From Chloroflexota bacterium (lineage in GTDB: Bacteria; Chloroflexota; Anaerolineae; UBA4142): a stretch of 32,365 nt of DNA. Every line of letters starts with the position of its first letter. The first letter of the stretch is position 1. The stretch lies in the NCBI GenBank assembly GCA_016215025.1, contig JACRMI010000101.1:1-32365 (forward strand), written 5' to 3'. Below are positions 1 to 7,122 of this stretch, one piece after another. The notes under the pieces were generated by a model. That model was not told where the DNA came from and did no database searches. It worked only from the letters and a program-made list of their open reading frames with translations. The position numbers and the translations under genes are program-made.

Positions 1-218
1 CAAAACGCAGCGCCGACTCCAAGTCCTGTATCGGTTTCGGCATCATCCACGGCGGTGTCTCAAAGAATTGGAACGTCAATGGGCGGAAGCCGTTCGCCGC
101 AAACCTTAAAAAACTTGTAGGTGGAATTTTGCGGTTACTGGTTAATTATATCCGCCTCAACAAATACGCACCGAATTAACGAATAGTAGCCTTCCATTCG
201 TTTATTCGTTCCTATTGG
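1..218. other. Left edge, no assignable gene
   Basis: All three plus frames stay open for about 105 to 180 bases from the edge, so the 3' end of a gene entering from the left is possible, but none reads like a family I recognise. In particular I do not see an exodeoxyribonuclease VII large-subunit C-terminus, which often precedes xseB. Bases 178-185 and 203-210 (AACGAATA / TATTCGTT) form an 8-bp inverted repeat just upstream of xseB. Confidence 0.3.
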
Positions 219-242
219 TTGAGGCGCATTCAGGACTTTATC

Positions 243-479
243 ATGCCAAAATCTAAAGACAAATCTGAATCGTTTGAAAATCTTTTTTCCGAACTTGAAT
301 CTACCGTTGCCAAATTAGAAGCGGGCGATCTATCGCTCGACGAATCGCTGGCGTTGTTTCAGCGCGGCATGGAGCTTGCCAAGAAATGCGGCGCAATGCT
401 GGATGCGGCCGAACTGCGAATCAAGCAGCTTGTCCCGCAAGGCGATCAAGTTGTAATGGAAGATGTGGAAGAGGAATGA
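243..479 (+). CDS. xseB: Exodeoxyribonuclease VII small subunit
   Basis: Small subunit of exonuclease VII, which with XseA degrades single-stranded DNA in the cytoplasm to oligonucleotides. The 78-residue product has the family pattern: an N-terminal SFENLFSELESTVAKLE helix, the GDLSLDESLALFQRGMEL turn and second helix, then an acidic tail (VVMEDVEEE). The length is typical (about 70-85 aa). The ATG at 243 is preferred to an in-frame TTG at 219, because the family begins a few residues before the first helix. No xseA is visible upstream, so the usual pairing is either outside the window or absent. Only a 95-bp heptad repeat array separates it from the next gene. Confidence 0.93.
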   Translation: MPKSKDKSESFENLFSELESTVAKLEAGDLSLDESLALFQRGMELAKKCGAMLDAAELRIKQLVPQGDQVVMEDVEEE

Positions 480-481
480 CC

Positions 482-577
482 GGTCACAGGTCGCAAGCTG
501 CAAGTCACACCATACGACCTGCAACTTGCAACCTGCGTCCTGCGACCTGTAGCTTGTAACCTGAAACCTGCGACATG
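482..577. repeat. Heptad tandem array with inverted arms
   Basis: From 515 the sequence runs in exact 7-nt steps: CGACCTG, CAACTTG, CAACCTG, CGTCCTG, CGACCTG, TAGCTTG, TAACCTG, AAACCTG, CGACATG. The last unit holds the start codon of the next gene (575-577). Bases 487-507 hold three heptads in the opposite orientation (CAGGTCG, CAAGCTG, CAAGTCA), so the array can fold on itself. It fills nearly the whole gap between the xseB stop (479) and the next gene. Confidence 0.9.
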
Positions 578-1015
578 AACGAATTTTTCTCAAATCGTGT
601 TTTTCAAGCCGTCTTTATTCCTTGGCTGCTCGCGCAAATCTCCAAACCGATCATCGAATACATCCGTCGGCGTCGCTTCGATATGCGCTTGCTCGTGAGC
701 GCTGGCGGGCTGCCGTCGTCGCATTCGGCGTCCGTTTGCGCGTTGGCAACCGCCGTCGGCATTCAAGAAGGCGCGGCGTCCACGCTTTTCGTCATGTCAG
801 TGTTGCTCGCCATCATCGTGATGTACGATGCAGCGGGCGTGCGTCGCGCGGCGAGCATCCAAGCCCGCATCCTCAATCAAATCATCGACGAATTATTCCA
901 AGGTCATCCCATCAGCGAAACCCGTCTGCGCGAACTCATCGGACACACACCGTTCGAAGTGGTCGTTGGAGCGATTTGGGGCATTGTCATCGCGTGGTGG
1001 TGGATGACACGCTAA
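575..1015 (+). CDS. DUF212 (divergent PAP2) membrane protein
   Basis: Small integral membrane protein of the divergent PAP2/DUF212 family (Bacillus YuiD-like), 146 aa. The family signatures are all present: the GGLPSSHSA motif near residues 45-53, YDAAGVRR around 88-95, and the C-terminal GHTPFEVVVGAIWG ahead of a last hydrophobic helix. The SSH motif resembles the phosphatase motif of PAP2 enzymes, but the substrate of this family is not firmly known. There is no Shine-Dalgarno sequence; the ATG sits in the final unit of a heptad repeat array. It is followed by a 180-bp gap with a second array. Confidence 0.85.
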   Translation: MNEFFSNRVFQAVFIPWLLAQISKPIIEYIRRRRFDMRLLVSAGGLPSSHSASVCALATAVGIQEGAASTLFVMSVLLAIIVMYDAAGVRRAASIQARILNQIIDELFQGHPISETRLRELIGHTPFEVVVGAIWGIVIAWWWMTR

Positions 1016-1115
1016 TCGATGGCGTAACCGAATTCTGACTCGGTTGGTACGTTTTTCGCGTCTGATTCCTCCTATGATAGAATCTGGAAATCGGATGTTA
1101 GAAACTTGGCGATTC

Positions 1116-1187
1116 TTCCAATTTCCAATTAATGTCTAACTTCACATCCAAATTCTAACTTCCAACCTTCAATTTCCAACTTCTAAT
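1116..1187. repeat. Heptad tandem array (TTCCAAY word)
   Basis: The units TTCCAAT at 1116 and 1123 are followed by less regular copies, then four units in exact phase from 1160 to 1187 (TTCCAAC, CTTCAAT, TTCCAAC, TTCTAAT). Purine-rich reverse-complement pieces (GGAAAT, GTTAGAA) lie just upstream at 1086-1103, again giving two arms. The array ends directly before the ribosome binding site of the DUF362 gene. Confidence 0.8.
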
Positions 1188-1197
1188 CGAGGTGCTT

Positions 1198-2274
1198 ATG
1201 CTTTCTCGCCGTGAATTCCTTCGACTTTCTGCGATCTATACCGTCAGTACGATTGTGGCGGCGTGCAGTCCCCAGTCTGTGCCAACTATCGCTCCCCCAA
1301 CATCAATGCCGACAACGACGACTGTGCCGACTATCGTTTCGCCAACATTGATACCGACAGCGACAACTGCGCCAGCGGCAACCGTACCTCCGATTGCGGC
1401 ATCGACTTCGACTGTGGTTGCCAAGGCGACGATGACTGCCACGCCGGTGCCTCCATCCGCAGGCGAGCCGTACCTCGTCGTCGCACGCGGCACAACGCCC
1501 GGTGCCATTGTCCGCGCCGCCGTCGACGCGCTGGGTGGCATTCGCAAGTTTGTGAAAGCAGGCAACGACGTCATCTTAAAGCCGAATATTTGCAACGCGC
1601 AAAACACATTCGAGTACGCCTCGACGACGAATCCAGAGGTCATGGCTGAACTAGTCAAGCTGTGTCTCGAAGCGGGAGCCAAGCGCGTGCGCGTTATGGA
1701 TCAGCCGTTCAGCGGCACGGCAAACATCGCCTATCAGCGCAGTGGAATCAAAGACGCGGTCGAAAAAGTGGGTGGCGTGATGGAAATCATGACAAATGCC
1801 AAGTACGTGTCGGTGGATTTTCCGAACGGGCGCGATCTCAAATCGTCCAAGGTCTATCAAGATATTCTGAAAGCCGATGTTGTCATCAATGTCCCAATTG
1901 CCAAGCATCACGGTTCGGCGCAGGTCACGCTGGCGATGAAGGCAATGATGGGCGTGATTCAAGATCGCAATGATATTCACACTGCGCTCGATCAGCGCAT
2001 CGCCGATTTGAACACGCTGCTCAAGCCAACGCTGCACATCATCGACGCGATTCGCGTGCTGACGAAGAATGGTCCTACCGGCGGCAGCCTCGACTATGTG
2101 ATGCAAGCGAATACAATTATTGCGACGGTTGACCCAGTCGCCGCCGATGCGTACACCACGCAATTGTTCTTCAAGAAAAAACCGGAGCAAATTGGCCATA
2201 TCAAGTACGGTGCGGCAATGGGGTTAGGGCGATTCGATTTTCAGAACTTGCGCGTGAAAGAAGTTGCGGCATGA
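1198..2274 (+). CDS. DUF362 protein, Tat lipoprotein
   Basis: Exported protein of the DUF362 family, 358 aa. The N-terminus has a twin-arginine motif (SRREFLRL, residues 3-10), a hydrophobic stretch and a lipobox ending at Cys23 (VAAC), so it is probably a Tat-exported lipoprotein. A PT-rich linker (about residues 25-85) leads to the DUF362 domain, with VILKPNICNA and PIAKHHGSAQVTLAMKAMMG as recognisable signatures. DUF362 proteins are often encoded with ferredoxin-type proteins, as here. I start at ATG 1198 rather than GTG 1192 because GAGG at 1189-1192 gives normal spacing only to 1198. It is probably in one operon with the polyferredoxin 48 bp downstream. The biochemical role of the domain is not established. 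Confidence 0.85.
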   Translation: MLSRREFLRLSAIYTVSTIVAACSPQSVPTIAPPTSMPTTTTVPTIVSPTLIPTATTAPAATVPPIAASTSTVVAKATMTATPVPPSAGEPYLVVARGTTPGAIVRAAVDALGGIRKFVKAGNDVILKPNICNAQNTFEYASTTNPEVMAELVKLCLEAGAKRVRVMDQPFSGTANIAYQRSGIKDAVEKVGGVMEIMTNAKYVSVDFPNGRDLKSSKVYQDILKADVVINVPIAKHHGSAQVTLAMKAMMGVIQDRNDIHTALDQRIADLNTLLKPTLHIIDAIRVLTKNGPTGGSLDYVMQANTIIATVDPVAADAYTTQLFFKKKPEQIGHIKYGAAMGLGRFDFQNLRVKEVAA

Positions 2275-2283
2275 TGCGTGAAT

Positions 2284-2311
2284 CCAACGGAACACGTAAC
2301 ACGCATCACGA
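2284..2311. repeat. Short heptad array (AACACGT word)
   Basis: Four successive 7-mers CCAACGG, AACACGT, AACACGC, ATCACGA lie between the DUF362 stop (2274) and the GAGG ribosome binding site at 2314 of the next gene. It is short and could be chance, but it follows the placement of the clearer arrays in this window. Confidence 0.5.
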
Positions 2312-2322
2312 TTGAGGAAATA

Positions 2323-3864
2323 ATGACCGGCACTCGATGGAAACGTGCTCGACAGATAACCCAGGTTCTGAGCGTCGCTTTATTCTTCTTCCTCGCGCTT
2401 CTCACTTTCCGCGAATCAAGTTCTCTCATTCCGCTCGATGTTTATTTGCGCCTCGATCCGTTCGCCGCTTTCAGCGCGATGCTCGCTGCGCGTGTGATAA
2501 TCCCGACGATGTTGCTCGCAATCGTCGCGATTGTTTTCGGTTTCGTATTTGGTCGCGCGTGGTGTGGCTGGCTCTGTCCGCTTGGCGCAATATTGGATGG
2601 GATTTCACCGCGCAGTGTCGGACGAATCGAACCCCACGCCGCATGGCGACAAATCAAATACGTTTTGCTCAGCGTTGCATTTTTCGCTGCACTGTTGGGC
2701 AACCTCTCGCTGCTCATCCTCGATCCCATCACGATTCTCAATCGCACATTCGGTAGCGTGGTGATGCCGGCGCTCAACGTGATTCTTGTCGCCGTCGAAA
2801 CTGCGTTATATTCGGTCGTGCCGCCGCTCCAGCCACTCTTCGATATTATCGAACAAAATTATCGCGGAACCGTTTTACCGGCACAACAAACGTTTTATCA
2901 ACTAGGTTGGATGATTGCGCTGTTCTTTATTGCGATTGTCGGATTGAACTGGGTCGCATCACGATTTTGGTGTCGCTATTTGTGTCCGCTCGGCGCGATC
3001 TATGCGTTGCAAGCGAAAATATCGTGGCTGCGTCCGCGCGCGGTGAAAGATTGCAGCCATTGCGCTGCATGCATGAAAGCATGTCCCACCAGCGCGATCA
3101 CAGTCAAGAAGGAAGGATTCACCGTCGATTCGGCGGAATGCATCGTCTGCATGGATTGCGTCACCGAATGTCCAGAGTCGGTCATCGCAATTAACTTTGC
3201 GCGCAATCGCCAATCGTCGCAAGCATCGTATGATTTTTCTCGTCGCCATTTTATCGGCAGCGCGTTTGCCAGTATCGGCATGATCGCGTTGTTCAAGTCT
3301 GCGCCGACGGCGCACCGCGATGATGCCTTTCTTGTTCGTCCGCCTGGCGCGCGCGAAAATAATTTTCTCGACAAATGTATCCGATGTGGCGAATGCACTA
3401 AGGTCTGTCCGACCGGTGGCTTGCAGCCGACTTTGTTCGAATCGGGCTTGGAAGGGCTATGGTCGCCGATACTCGTACCCCGCATCGGCTATTGCGACTT
3501 TTCATGCAATGCATGCGGGCAGATTTGTCCGACCGGTGCGATTCCACCGCTGACGCTTGAAGACAAGCGCAAAAAGTTGATCGGCGTTGCCTACATCGAT
3601 CAGAATCGCTGCATTCCTTGGGCGATGTATCGACCGTGCGTCGTGTGCGAAGAGATGTGTCCGCTATCGCCCAAAGCTATCCGTCTGGAAGATGTCGATG
3701 CGGTCACGCCCGATGGCAAGCCGGTGCATCTGCAGCGTCCGCACATGATTCACGATTTGTGCATCGGCTGCGGCATCTGCGAATATCAATGTCCGCAAAC
3801 AGGCGTGGCTGCGATTCGTGTCTACGTGCCGAAACAACTTCCACCGATTCAATCAAGTGGGTAA
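2323..3864 (+). CDS. Membrane polyferredoxin, NapH/NapG-like fusion
   Basis: 513-aa electron-transfer protein. The N-terminal half resembles NapH/NosR-type membrane proteins: several membrane helices, then CGWLCP (residues 81-86) and CRYLCP (217-222), followed by two [4Fe-4S] motifs (Cys244/247/250/254 and 273/276/279/283). Next comes an internal twin-arginine-like segment SRRHF (306-310) with a hydrophobic stretch. The second half carries four more cysteine clusters (352-362, 391-402, 430-446, 480-490), like a NapG-type ferredoxin. It looks like NapH fused to NapG, with the Tat-like signal now internal. The start at 2323 is chosen because GAGGAA at 2314-2319 precedes it well; an in-frame GTG lies at 2278. 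It probably exchanges electrons between the quinone pool and a partner, perhaps the DUF362 protein; the partner is inferred. Confidence 0.85.
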   Translation: MTGTRWKRARQITQVLSVALFFFLALLTFRESSSLIPLDVYLRLDPFAAFSAMLAARVIIPTMLLAIVAIVFGFVFGRAWCGWLCPLGAILDGISPRSVGRIEPHAAWRQIKYVLLSVAFFAALLGNLSLLILDPITILNRTFGSVVMPALNVILVAVETALYSVVPPLQPLFDIIEQNYRGTVLPAQQTFYQLGWMIALFFIAIVGLNWVASRFWCRYLCPLGAIYALQAKISWLRPRAVKDCSHCAACMKACPTSAITVKKEGFTVDSAECIVCMDCVTECPESVIAINFARNRQSSQASYDFSRRHFIGSAFASIGMIALFKSAPTAHRDDAFLVRPPGARENNFLDKCIRCGECTKVCPTGGLQPTLFESGLEGLWSPILVPRIGYCDFSCNACGQICPTGAIPPLTLEDKRKKLIGVAYIDQNRCIPWAMYRPCVVCEEMCPLSPKAIRLEDVDAVTPDGKPVHLQRPHMIHDLCIGCGICEYQCPQTGVAAIRVYVPKQLPPIQSSG

Positions 3865-3866
3865 AT

Positions 3867-3902
3867 AAAAAGCCACGAGCTGAATGCAGCCCGTGGCTTT
3901 TT
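3867..3902. terminator. Bidirectional terminator between convergent genes
   Basis: Perfect 11-bp stem: AAAAAGCCACG at 3867-3877 pairs with CGTGGCTTTTT at 3892-3902. A-run and T-run edges allow termination in both directions. It sits between the polyferredoxin stop (3864) and the stop of the minus-strand regulator (3906). Confidence 0.9.
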
Positions 3903-3905
3903 CGA

Positions 3906-4226
3906 TCAACTTACCAACTTTGCGACGCGTGTGCGATATTGCTTAAAGGCAGTTCGTCCTGCATCGGTCAACCGACACAATGTGTTGGGCTTTTTGCCCT
4001 GGAAGCGTTTTTCGATTTCCACATAACCCGCTTCTTCAAGTTTGCCCAGATGCGCCGAAAGGTTTCCCTGTGTCATGCCGGTTGCGTTGCGCAGGTAAAC
4101 AAAGTCGGCGGACTCGCACGCCGCCAGTACGGCGACAATCGCGAGCCGTGCCGGTTCGTGGATTACACGATCTACATCGATCAAGCCTTGAACATCGACT
4201 GCTTGCTTAGCGGAGCTTTTCGTCAT
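3906..4226 (-). CDS. Winged-helix transcriptional regulator
   Basis: 106-aa DNA-binding protein of the ArsR/MarR-like winged-helix type found in two-gene units with a membrane protein. The core reads VIHEPARLAIVAVLAACES, then the recognition region GMTQGNLSAHLGKLEEAGYVEIEKRF, and a wing (LCRLTDAGRTAFKQYR). No metal-binding cysteine motif is visible. The ATG at 4226 is chosen over an upstream in-frame start because homologues begin close to this point. The start lies 20 bp inside the 3' end of the upstream membrane-protein gene, suggesting translational coupling. It probably represses its own operon through the palindrome at 4886-4901; that is inference. Confidence 0.85.
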   Translation of the reverse strand: MTKSSAKQAVDVQGLIDVDRVIHEPARLAIVAVLAACESADFVYLRNATGMTQGNLSAHLGKLEEAGYVEIEKRFQGKKPNTLCRLTDAGRTAFKQYRTRVAKLVS

Positions 4227-4854
4227 CGTTTGTTTCCAAACCCTTCGGCGCGTTTTGATCGTACTGTCGCCACGTGAACCAACCCGCAACGATCAACGCG
4301 ACTCCGGTTCCCACGTGATAAATCGCGCCCGCTAATTCAATCGTCAATGATAACGATGCTAAGCTGAGACCTAGTGCCAAGCACCAGAATGCCATGAAGA
4401 CGTATCGGCGCAATCCAAAGCGAAAAGCCAGGAAACTAAACGTAGCCATGTAAACGAATCCCAGAATCACCGGCAAACTGACCCAGTTTTTCTGAAGCAC
4501 GACGATTCCAGCCGAAATGCCTGCTGAGATAACGAACGCCAGTCCCATGCGAACCAATCGCGATTTGCCGCGCGCTCGTTCATAGGCTACATAACCAGTG
4601 CGTGGATAGGTGACTCGCTCTTTGAGTCTACGAACAACTGCACTAGCCACAACAGCGCCCCCGATCAACAATAAAGGACCGCCCAAGCCCCATAACATCC
4701 AAAGCGGCGACCCCGGTGGGGTCAAGGTTTGCGCTCCGAACAAGAGGGCGATGGCGAGAATAAATCCACCAAACGCCATGTCCTGAAATCCGTCTTCGTA
4801 CCAATAACGCTGCGTTTGTTGCATCACTTGATCGATGTTTGATTGTGCTTTCAT
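4207..4854 (-). CDS. Membrane protein paired with winged-helix regulator
   Basis: 215-aa integral membrane protein of unknown function, first gene of a two-gene operon. After a polar N-terminus (about 35 residues, with YWYEDGFQDM) there are roughly five hydrophobic helices (around FILAIALLFGA, LWGLGGPLLLIGGAVVASA, MGLAFVISAGISAGIVVL, LPVILGFVYMATFSFLAF and GAIYHVGTGVALIVAGWF). The ATG at 4854 has a GGAGG site seven bases upstream; an in-frame start at 4902 lies at or upstream of the predicted transcription start and is unlikely. Gene pairs of this layout are common in Chloroflexota and Actinobacteria, but I know no assigned role. Confidence 0.8.
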   Translation of the reverse strand: MKAQSNIDQVMQQTQRYWYEDGFQDMAFGGFILAIALLFGAQTLTPPGSPLWMLWGLGGPLLLIGGAVVASAVVRRLKERVTYPRTGYVAYERARGKSRLVRMGLAFVISAGISAGIVVLQKNWVSLPVILGFVYMATFSFLAFRFGLRRYVFMAFWCLALGLSLASLSLTIELAGAIYHVGTGVALIVAGWFTWRQYDQNAPKGLETNDDEKLR

Positions 4855-4885
4855 ATTTTGCCTCCGTTTGAAGACTAGTTTGTAT

Positions 4886-4933
4886 TGCAGACTAGTCTGC
4901 ATAGATTATACGGCGGAGGAGCCGTTTTGTCAA
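4886..4933 (-). promoter_or_regulatory. Consensus promoter with palindromic operator
   Basis: Minus strand: -35 TTGACA (4933-4928), a 17-bp spacer, and -10 TATAAT (4910-4905), a perfect match to the sigma-70 consensus. A 16-bp perfect palindrome, TGCAGACTAGTCTGCA (4886-4901), covers the expected transcription start about seven bases downstream of the -10, and a half-site GACTAGT recurs at 4873-4879. This is a strong promoter with a built-in repressor site, most simply for the winged-helix protein encoded in the same operon. Confidence 0.9.
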
Positions 4934-4955
4934 GATGCAGTTTTTAGCAAAGAAA

Positions 4956-4985
4956 AGACCCGGAGGTGTTGTTGCCTTCGGGTCT
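4956..4985 (-). terminator. Terminator of the M20 peptidase gene
   Basis: An 11-bp stem with one G-T pair (4956-4966 with 4975-4985, core AGACCCG / CGGGTCT) lies five bases after the M20 stop. On the minus strand it is followed by TTTTCTTT. Confidence 0.8.
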
Positions 4986-4989
4986 ACAG

Positions 4990-6141
4990 CTATTTGTTTT
5001 CTGCAATCGCCACGATCAGTTTCGCCAGCAGGGCAGTTCGCGGCACGATGGATTTTGGATCCATCCATTCTTCCAGCGCGTTGTGGCTTTTGCCGCCGAC
5101 TGGTCCCAACCCATCGAGCGTGGGCGTGCCGAGCGCCGCCGTATAATTGCCATCGGAGCCGCCGCCGGTCGAAACATCTTCGATCTCGAATCCGAGTTCG
5201 CGCGCAGCGTTCTTGGCATACGCGAGCAGCCGCGCAGTCGCTTCGGTTTTCTCCATCGGCGGATTGGTGATGCCGCCCATGAGATCTGCTTTCGTCTCAG
5301 GCACCACTTGACGCGCGAGGATTTCGCGCATCGCTTGTTCCAGCGGCTCGGCGTCTGCCACTCGCGCAATGCGCACATCGATTTGCGCGTCGGCATGATC
5401 AGCAACCACATTGGGGCGCGTGCCGCCGCGTACTACGCCGACATTCAGCGTCAACCCAGGTCGGAGACCGTTGAGTGCTTGCAAGGCTTCGGTGTATCGA
5501 GCGAGCGCAAGAATAGCGTTTGCGCCTTTCTCCGGTTCAACGCCGGCATGAGCCGACTTGCCATGCACGACGACATCGTAATGTCCCACGCCTTTGCGTG
5601 CGCTTACAATCGCGCCGCTCTCGCGCGCGGGTTCGAGAACCAACGCAGCGTCTGCGTCTTTTGCAAATTGCGTGTACAACGGCATAGACACCGGCGAACC
5701 GATTTCTTCTTCGGTGTTGCAGAACATTCCAATCTCGGCGAACTGATTAAAGCCCGAACGCACGACGGCGTTGAGCGCATAGATACCGGCGAGCAGTCCG
5801 CTCTTCATATCGTTGACGCCAGGACCCATCAATCGTCCAGCTAGCTTGCGAAAAGAAAATTGGCTGACTGTTCCTTCGGAATAAACGGTGTCCATGTGAC
5901 CGATCAACAAAATGCGAGCGGTACCATTGCCGCGCCATCGCCCATAGACACAATCGCCGAATTGCTCTTGCGGAAAATCAATCACGTCTGCGCCGAATTC
6001 GCGCAAGCGTTCGCGCACGAGCCGACCGACGGCATCGACGCCGGCTTTCGTGTGCGTGCCGCAATCGATATTCACGACGGTTTCGAGATCACGCAAATAA
6101 TTTGGTAAATCGGCGGATAAGGCAGTAACAAAATCGACCAT
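4990..6141 (-). CDS. M20 family metallopeptidase, carboxypeptidase G2-like
   Basis: 383-aa zinc-dependent exopeptidase or amidohydrolase of the M20 family, closest in layout to glutamate carboxypeptidase (CPG2). Visible metal and catalytic residues: GHMDTVY (His82, Asp84), the bridging Asp111 in GPGVNDMKSG, the catalytic/bridging Glu pair in NTEEEIGSP (about 144-145), LVLEPARE, and a late KSHNALEEW histidine. The central dimerisation domain begins near GVGHYDVVVHGKSAHAGVEPEKG. The ATG at 6141 is chosen because of a GGAGAAGG site just upstream; the longer open frame would run through the tRNA gene at 6210-6281. The exact substrate cannot be told. It probably acts in the cytoplasm, since no signal peptide is seen. 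Confidence 0.9.
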   Translation of the reverse strand: MVDFVTALSADLPNYLRDLETVVNIDCGTHTKAGVDAVGRLVRERLREFGADVIDFPQEQFGDCVYGRWRGNGTARILLIGHMDTVYSEGTVSQFSFRKLAGRLMGPGVNDMKSGLLAGIYALNAVVRSGFNQFAEIGMFCNTEEEIGSPVSMPLYTQFAKDADAALVLEPARESGAIVSARKGVGHYDVVVHGKSAHAGVEPEKGANAILALARYTEALQALNGLRPGLTLNVGVVRGGTRPNVVADHADAQIDVRIARVADAEPLEQAMREILARQVVPETKADLMGGITNPPMEKTEATARLLAYAKNAARELGFEIEDVSTGGGSDGNYTAALGTPTLDGLGPVGGKSHNALEEWMDPKSIVPRTALLAKLIVAIAENK

Positions 6142-6173
6142 AGTCCTTCTCCAAAAAAAATTGCAGATCGCAC

Positions 6174-6201
6174 AATCTGCAATTCGCAATCTGCAATCTG
6201 C
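6174..6201. repeat. Heptad array (AATCTGC word)
   Basis: Units AATCTGC, AATTCGC, AATCTGC, AATCTGC in exact 7-nt phase. An opposite-strand copy (ATTGCAGAT, 6160-6168) lies just before it and can pair with ATCTGCAAT. It fills the space between the 3' end of the CAU tRNA and the M20 start. Confidence 0.85.
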
Positions 6202-6209
6202 AATTACAA

Positions 6210-6281
6210 TGGGCCCGGCTGGATTCGAACCAGCAACCAACGCCTTATGAGGGCGCTGCTCTGCCATTGAGCTACAGGCCC
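6210..6281 (-). tRNA. tRNA with CAU anticodon (Met or Ile2)
   Basis: A cloverleaf on the minus strand: 7-bp acceptor stem (GGGCCTG / CGGGCCC, one G-T pair), D-arm TAGCTCAATGGCAGAGC, anticodon loop CTCATAA giving CAU, and T-arm GCTGG-TTCGAAT-CCAGC. No encoded CCA. CAU could be elongator Met or the lysidine-modified Ile2; it lacks initiator features. I cannot separate the two by eye. Confidence 0.93.
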
Positions 6282-6292
6282 ACAAATCGAGA

Positions 6293-6337
6293 AAGGACGA
6301 AAGACGAACAATCTAGTTCTTGGTCTTTCGTCCTTCA
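6293..6337. repeat. Hairpin between two tRNA genes
   Basis: AAGGACGAAAAGAC (6293-6306) pairs with GTCTTTCGTCCTT (about 6324-6336), with one bulged A. It lies in the 67-bp gap between the CAU and Gly tRNAs. It resembles the two-arm repeat arrays elsewhere, although a heptad period is not clear here. It could also be a tRNA processing or termination hairpin. Confidence 0.55.
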
Positions 6338-6348
6338 TCAGAATGAGA

Positions 6349-6420
6349 GCGGGAGACGAGGCTCGAACTCGCGACGTCAGCCTTGGAAGGGCTGCATTCT
6401 ACCACTGAATTACTCCCGCA
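6349..6420 (-). tRNA. tRNA-Gly (UCC)
   Basis: Minus-strand cloverleaf with acceptor stem GCGGGAG / CTCCCGC, anticodon loop CTTCCAA (anticodon UCC) and T-loop GTTCGAGCC. No encoded CCA. Second of a cluster of three tRNA genes in the same direction. Confidence 0.95.
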
Positions 6421-6440
6421 TATCAAGTGACCCAATTCGT

Positions 6441-6468
6441 GTCACTCATCACACGTCACCCGTCACTT
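6441..6468. repeat. Heptad array (GTCACYC word)
   Basis: GTCACTC, ATCACAC, GTCACCC, GTCACTT in exact phase, ending five bases from the 3' end of tRNA-Pro. Confidence 0.8.
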
Positions 6469-6473
6469 GGCAG

Positions 6474-6546
6474 TCGGGGCGAATGGACTTGAACCATCGG
6501 CCTCATCGTCCCAAACGATGCGCGCTACCAACTGCGCCACGCCCCG
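6474..6546 (-). tRNA. tRNA-Pro (UGG)
   Basis: Minus-strand cloverleaf: acceptor CGGGGCG / CGCCCCG, D-arm TGGCGCAGTTGGTAGCGC, anticodon stem CATCG / CGATG with loop TTTGGGA (anticodon UGG), and T-arm GATGG-TTCAAGT-CCATT. No encoded CCA. Confidence 0.95.
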
Positions 6547-6607
6547 GCGTCGATTGCAAGTATATGCAATTTCCCTTGAATCGTCAAACGAAAGCCCTCT
6601 GCTTCCG

Positions 6608-6636
6608 TTGACGCGATTGGGAACGTGTGCTATAAA
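6608..6636 (+). promoter_or_regulatory. Sigma-70 type promoter of the DksA-like gene
   Basis: -35 TTGACG (6608-6613), 17-bp spacer, -10 TATAAA (6631-6636). The start codon is at 6670, so the leader is about 27 nt. Confidence 0.8.
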
Positions 6637-6669
6637 ATGCGTCAAATTTGCCTGGCAAAAGGAGAAAGG

Positions 6670-7035
6670 ATGGCAAAGAACCACAAGACCCTAACTCAAA
6701 CTGAACGCCGAAGGCTAGAACACGAATTGGATCAAACCGTTGCCGAAATCGATCGCTTGCGCGAATATCTCAAAGCTGAACCGGACGTTACGAGCGATGA
6801 CGTGGATTTGGAGGTGTACGAGCGCGAAAAGAATCTGGCGCTCGTGCGACGACTGGAACTCAAAATAGAAGAAATCGAAAAAGCGTTAAAGTCCGCGGAA
6901 AAAGGCGCATACGGCATCTGCGAACATTGCGGCAAACCCATCGATCCGGAACGACTCAAGGTGTTGCCCGAAACGACCCTGTGCGTCAAATGCAAGAATG
7001 AACTGGAAAGAACCGTGAGACGCATCGCGCGATAA
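6670..7035 (+). CDS. DksA/TraR-type zinc-finger protein
   Basis: 121-aa protein with a long N-terminal coiled coil (about residues 5-80: RRRLEHELDQTVAEIDRL, then LVRRLELKIEEIEKALKSAEKG) followed by a C4 zinc finger, CEHC...CVKC (near residues 85-110), with the family turn GAYGICEHCGKPIDPERL. Family members bind the RNA polymerase secondary channel and adjust promoter output, but the acidic coiled-coil tip that defines true DksA cannot be confirmed by eye. Start ATG 6670 has GGAG five bases upstream, and a clear promoter precedes it. It is a single-gene unit closed by the terminator at 7051-7085. Confidence 0.88.
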   Translation: MAKNHKTLTQTERRRLEHELDQTVAEIDRLREYLKAEPDVTSDDVDLEVYEREKNLALVRRLELKIEEIEKALKSAEKGAYGICEHCGKPIDPERLKVLPETTLCVKCKNELERTVRRIAR

Positions 7036-7050
7036 AATATCTCTCCAAAC

Positions 7051-7085
7051 AAAACCAGGTGACGATATGTCCGCCACCTGGTTTT
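7051..7085. terminator. Bidirectional terminator
   Basis: AAAACCAGGTG (7051-7061) pairs perfectly with CACCTGGTTTT (7075-7085), followed by TGTTTT on the plus strand. It closes the DksA-like gene and could also serve the convergent DinB gene. Confidence 0.88.
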
Positions 7086-7093
7086 TGTTTTCA

Positions 7094-7121
7094 CGTCACC
7101 CGTCGCTCGTCACCTGCCACT
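7094..7121. repeat. Heptad array (CGTCACC word)
   Basis: CGTCACC, CGTCGCT, CGTCACC, TGCCACT in exact phase, ending one base before the stop codon of the minus-strand DinB gene (7123-7125). Confidence 0.8.
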
Positions 7122-7122
7122 C

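Noticed and set aside
6142..6285. N-terminal extension of the M20 peptidase
   Set aside because: It runs through the tRNA-CAU gene; the ATG at 6141 has a good ribosome site.
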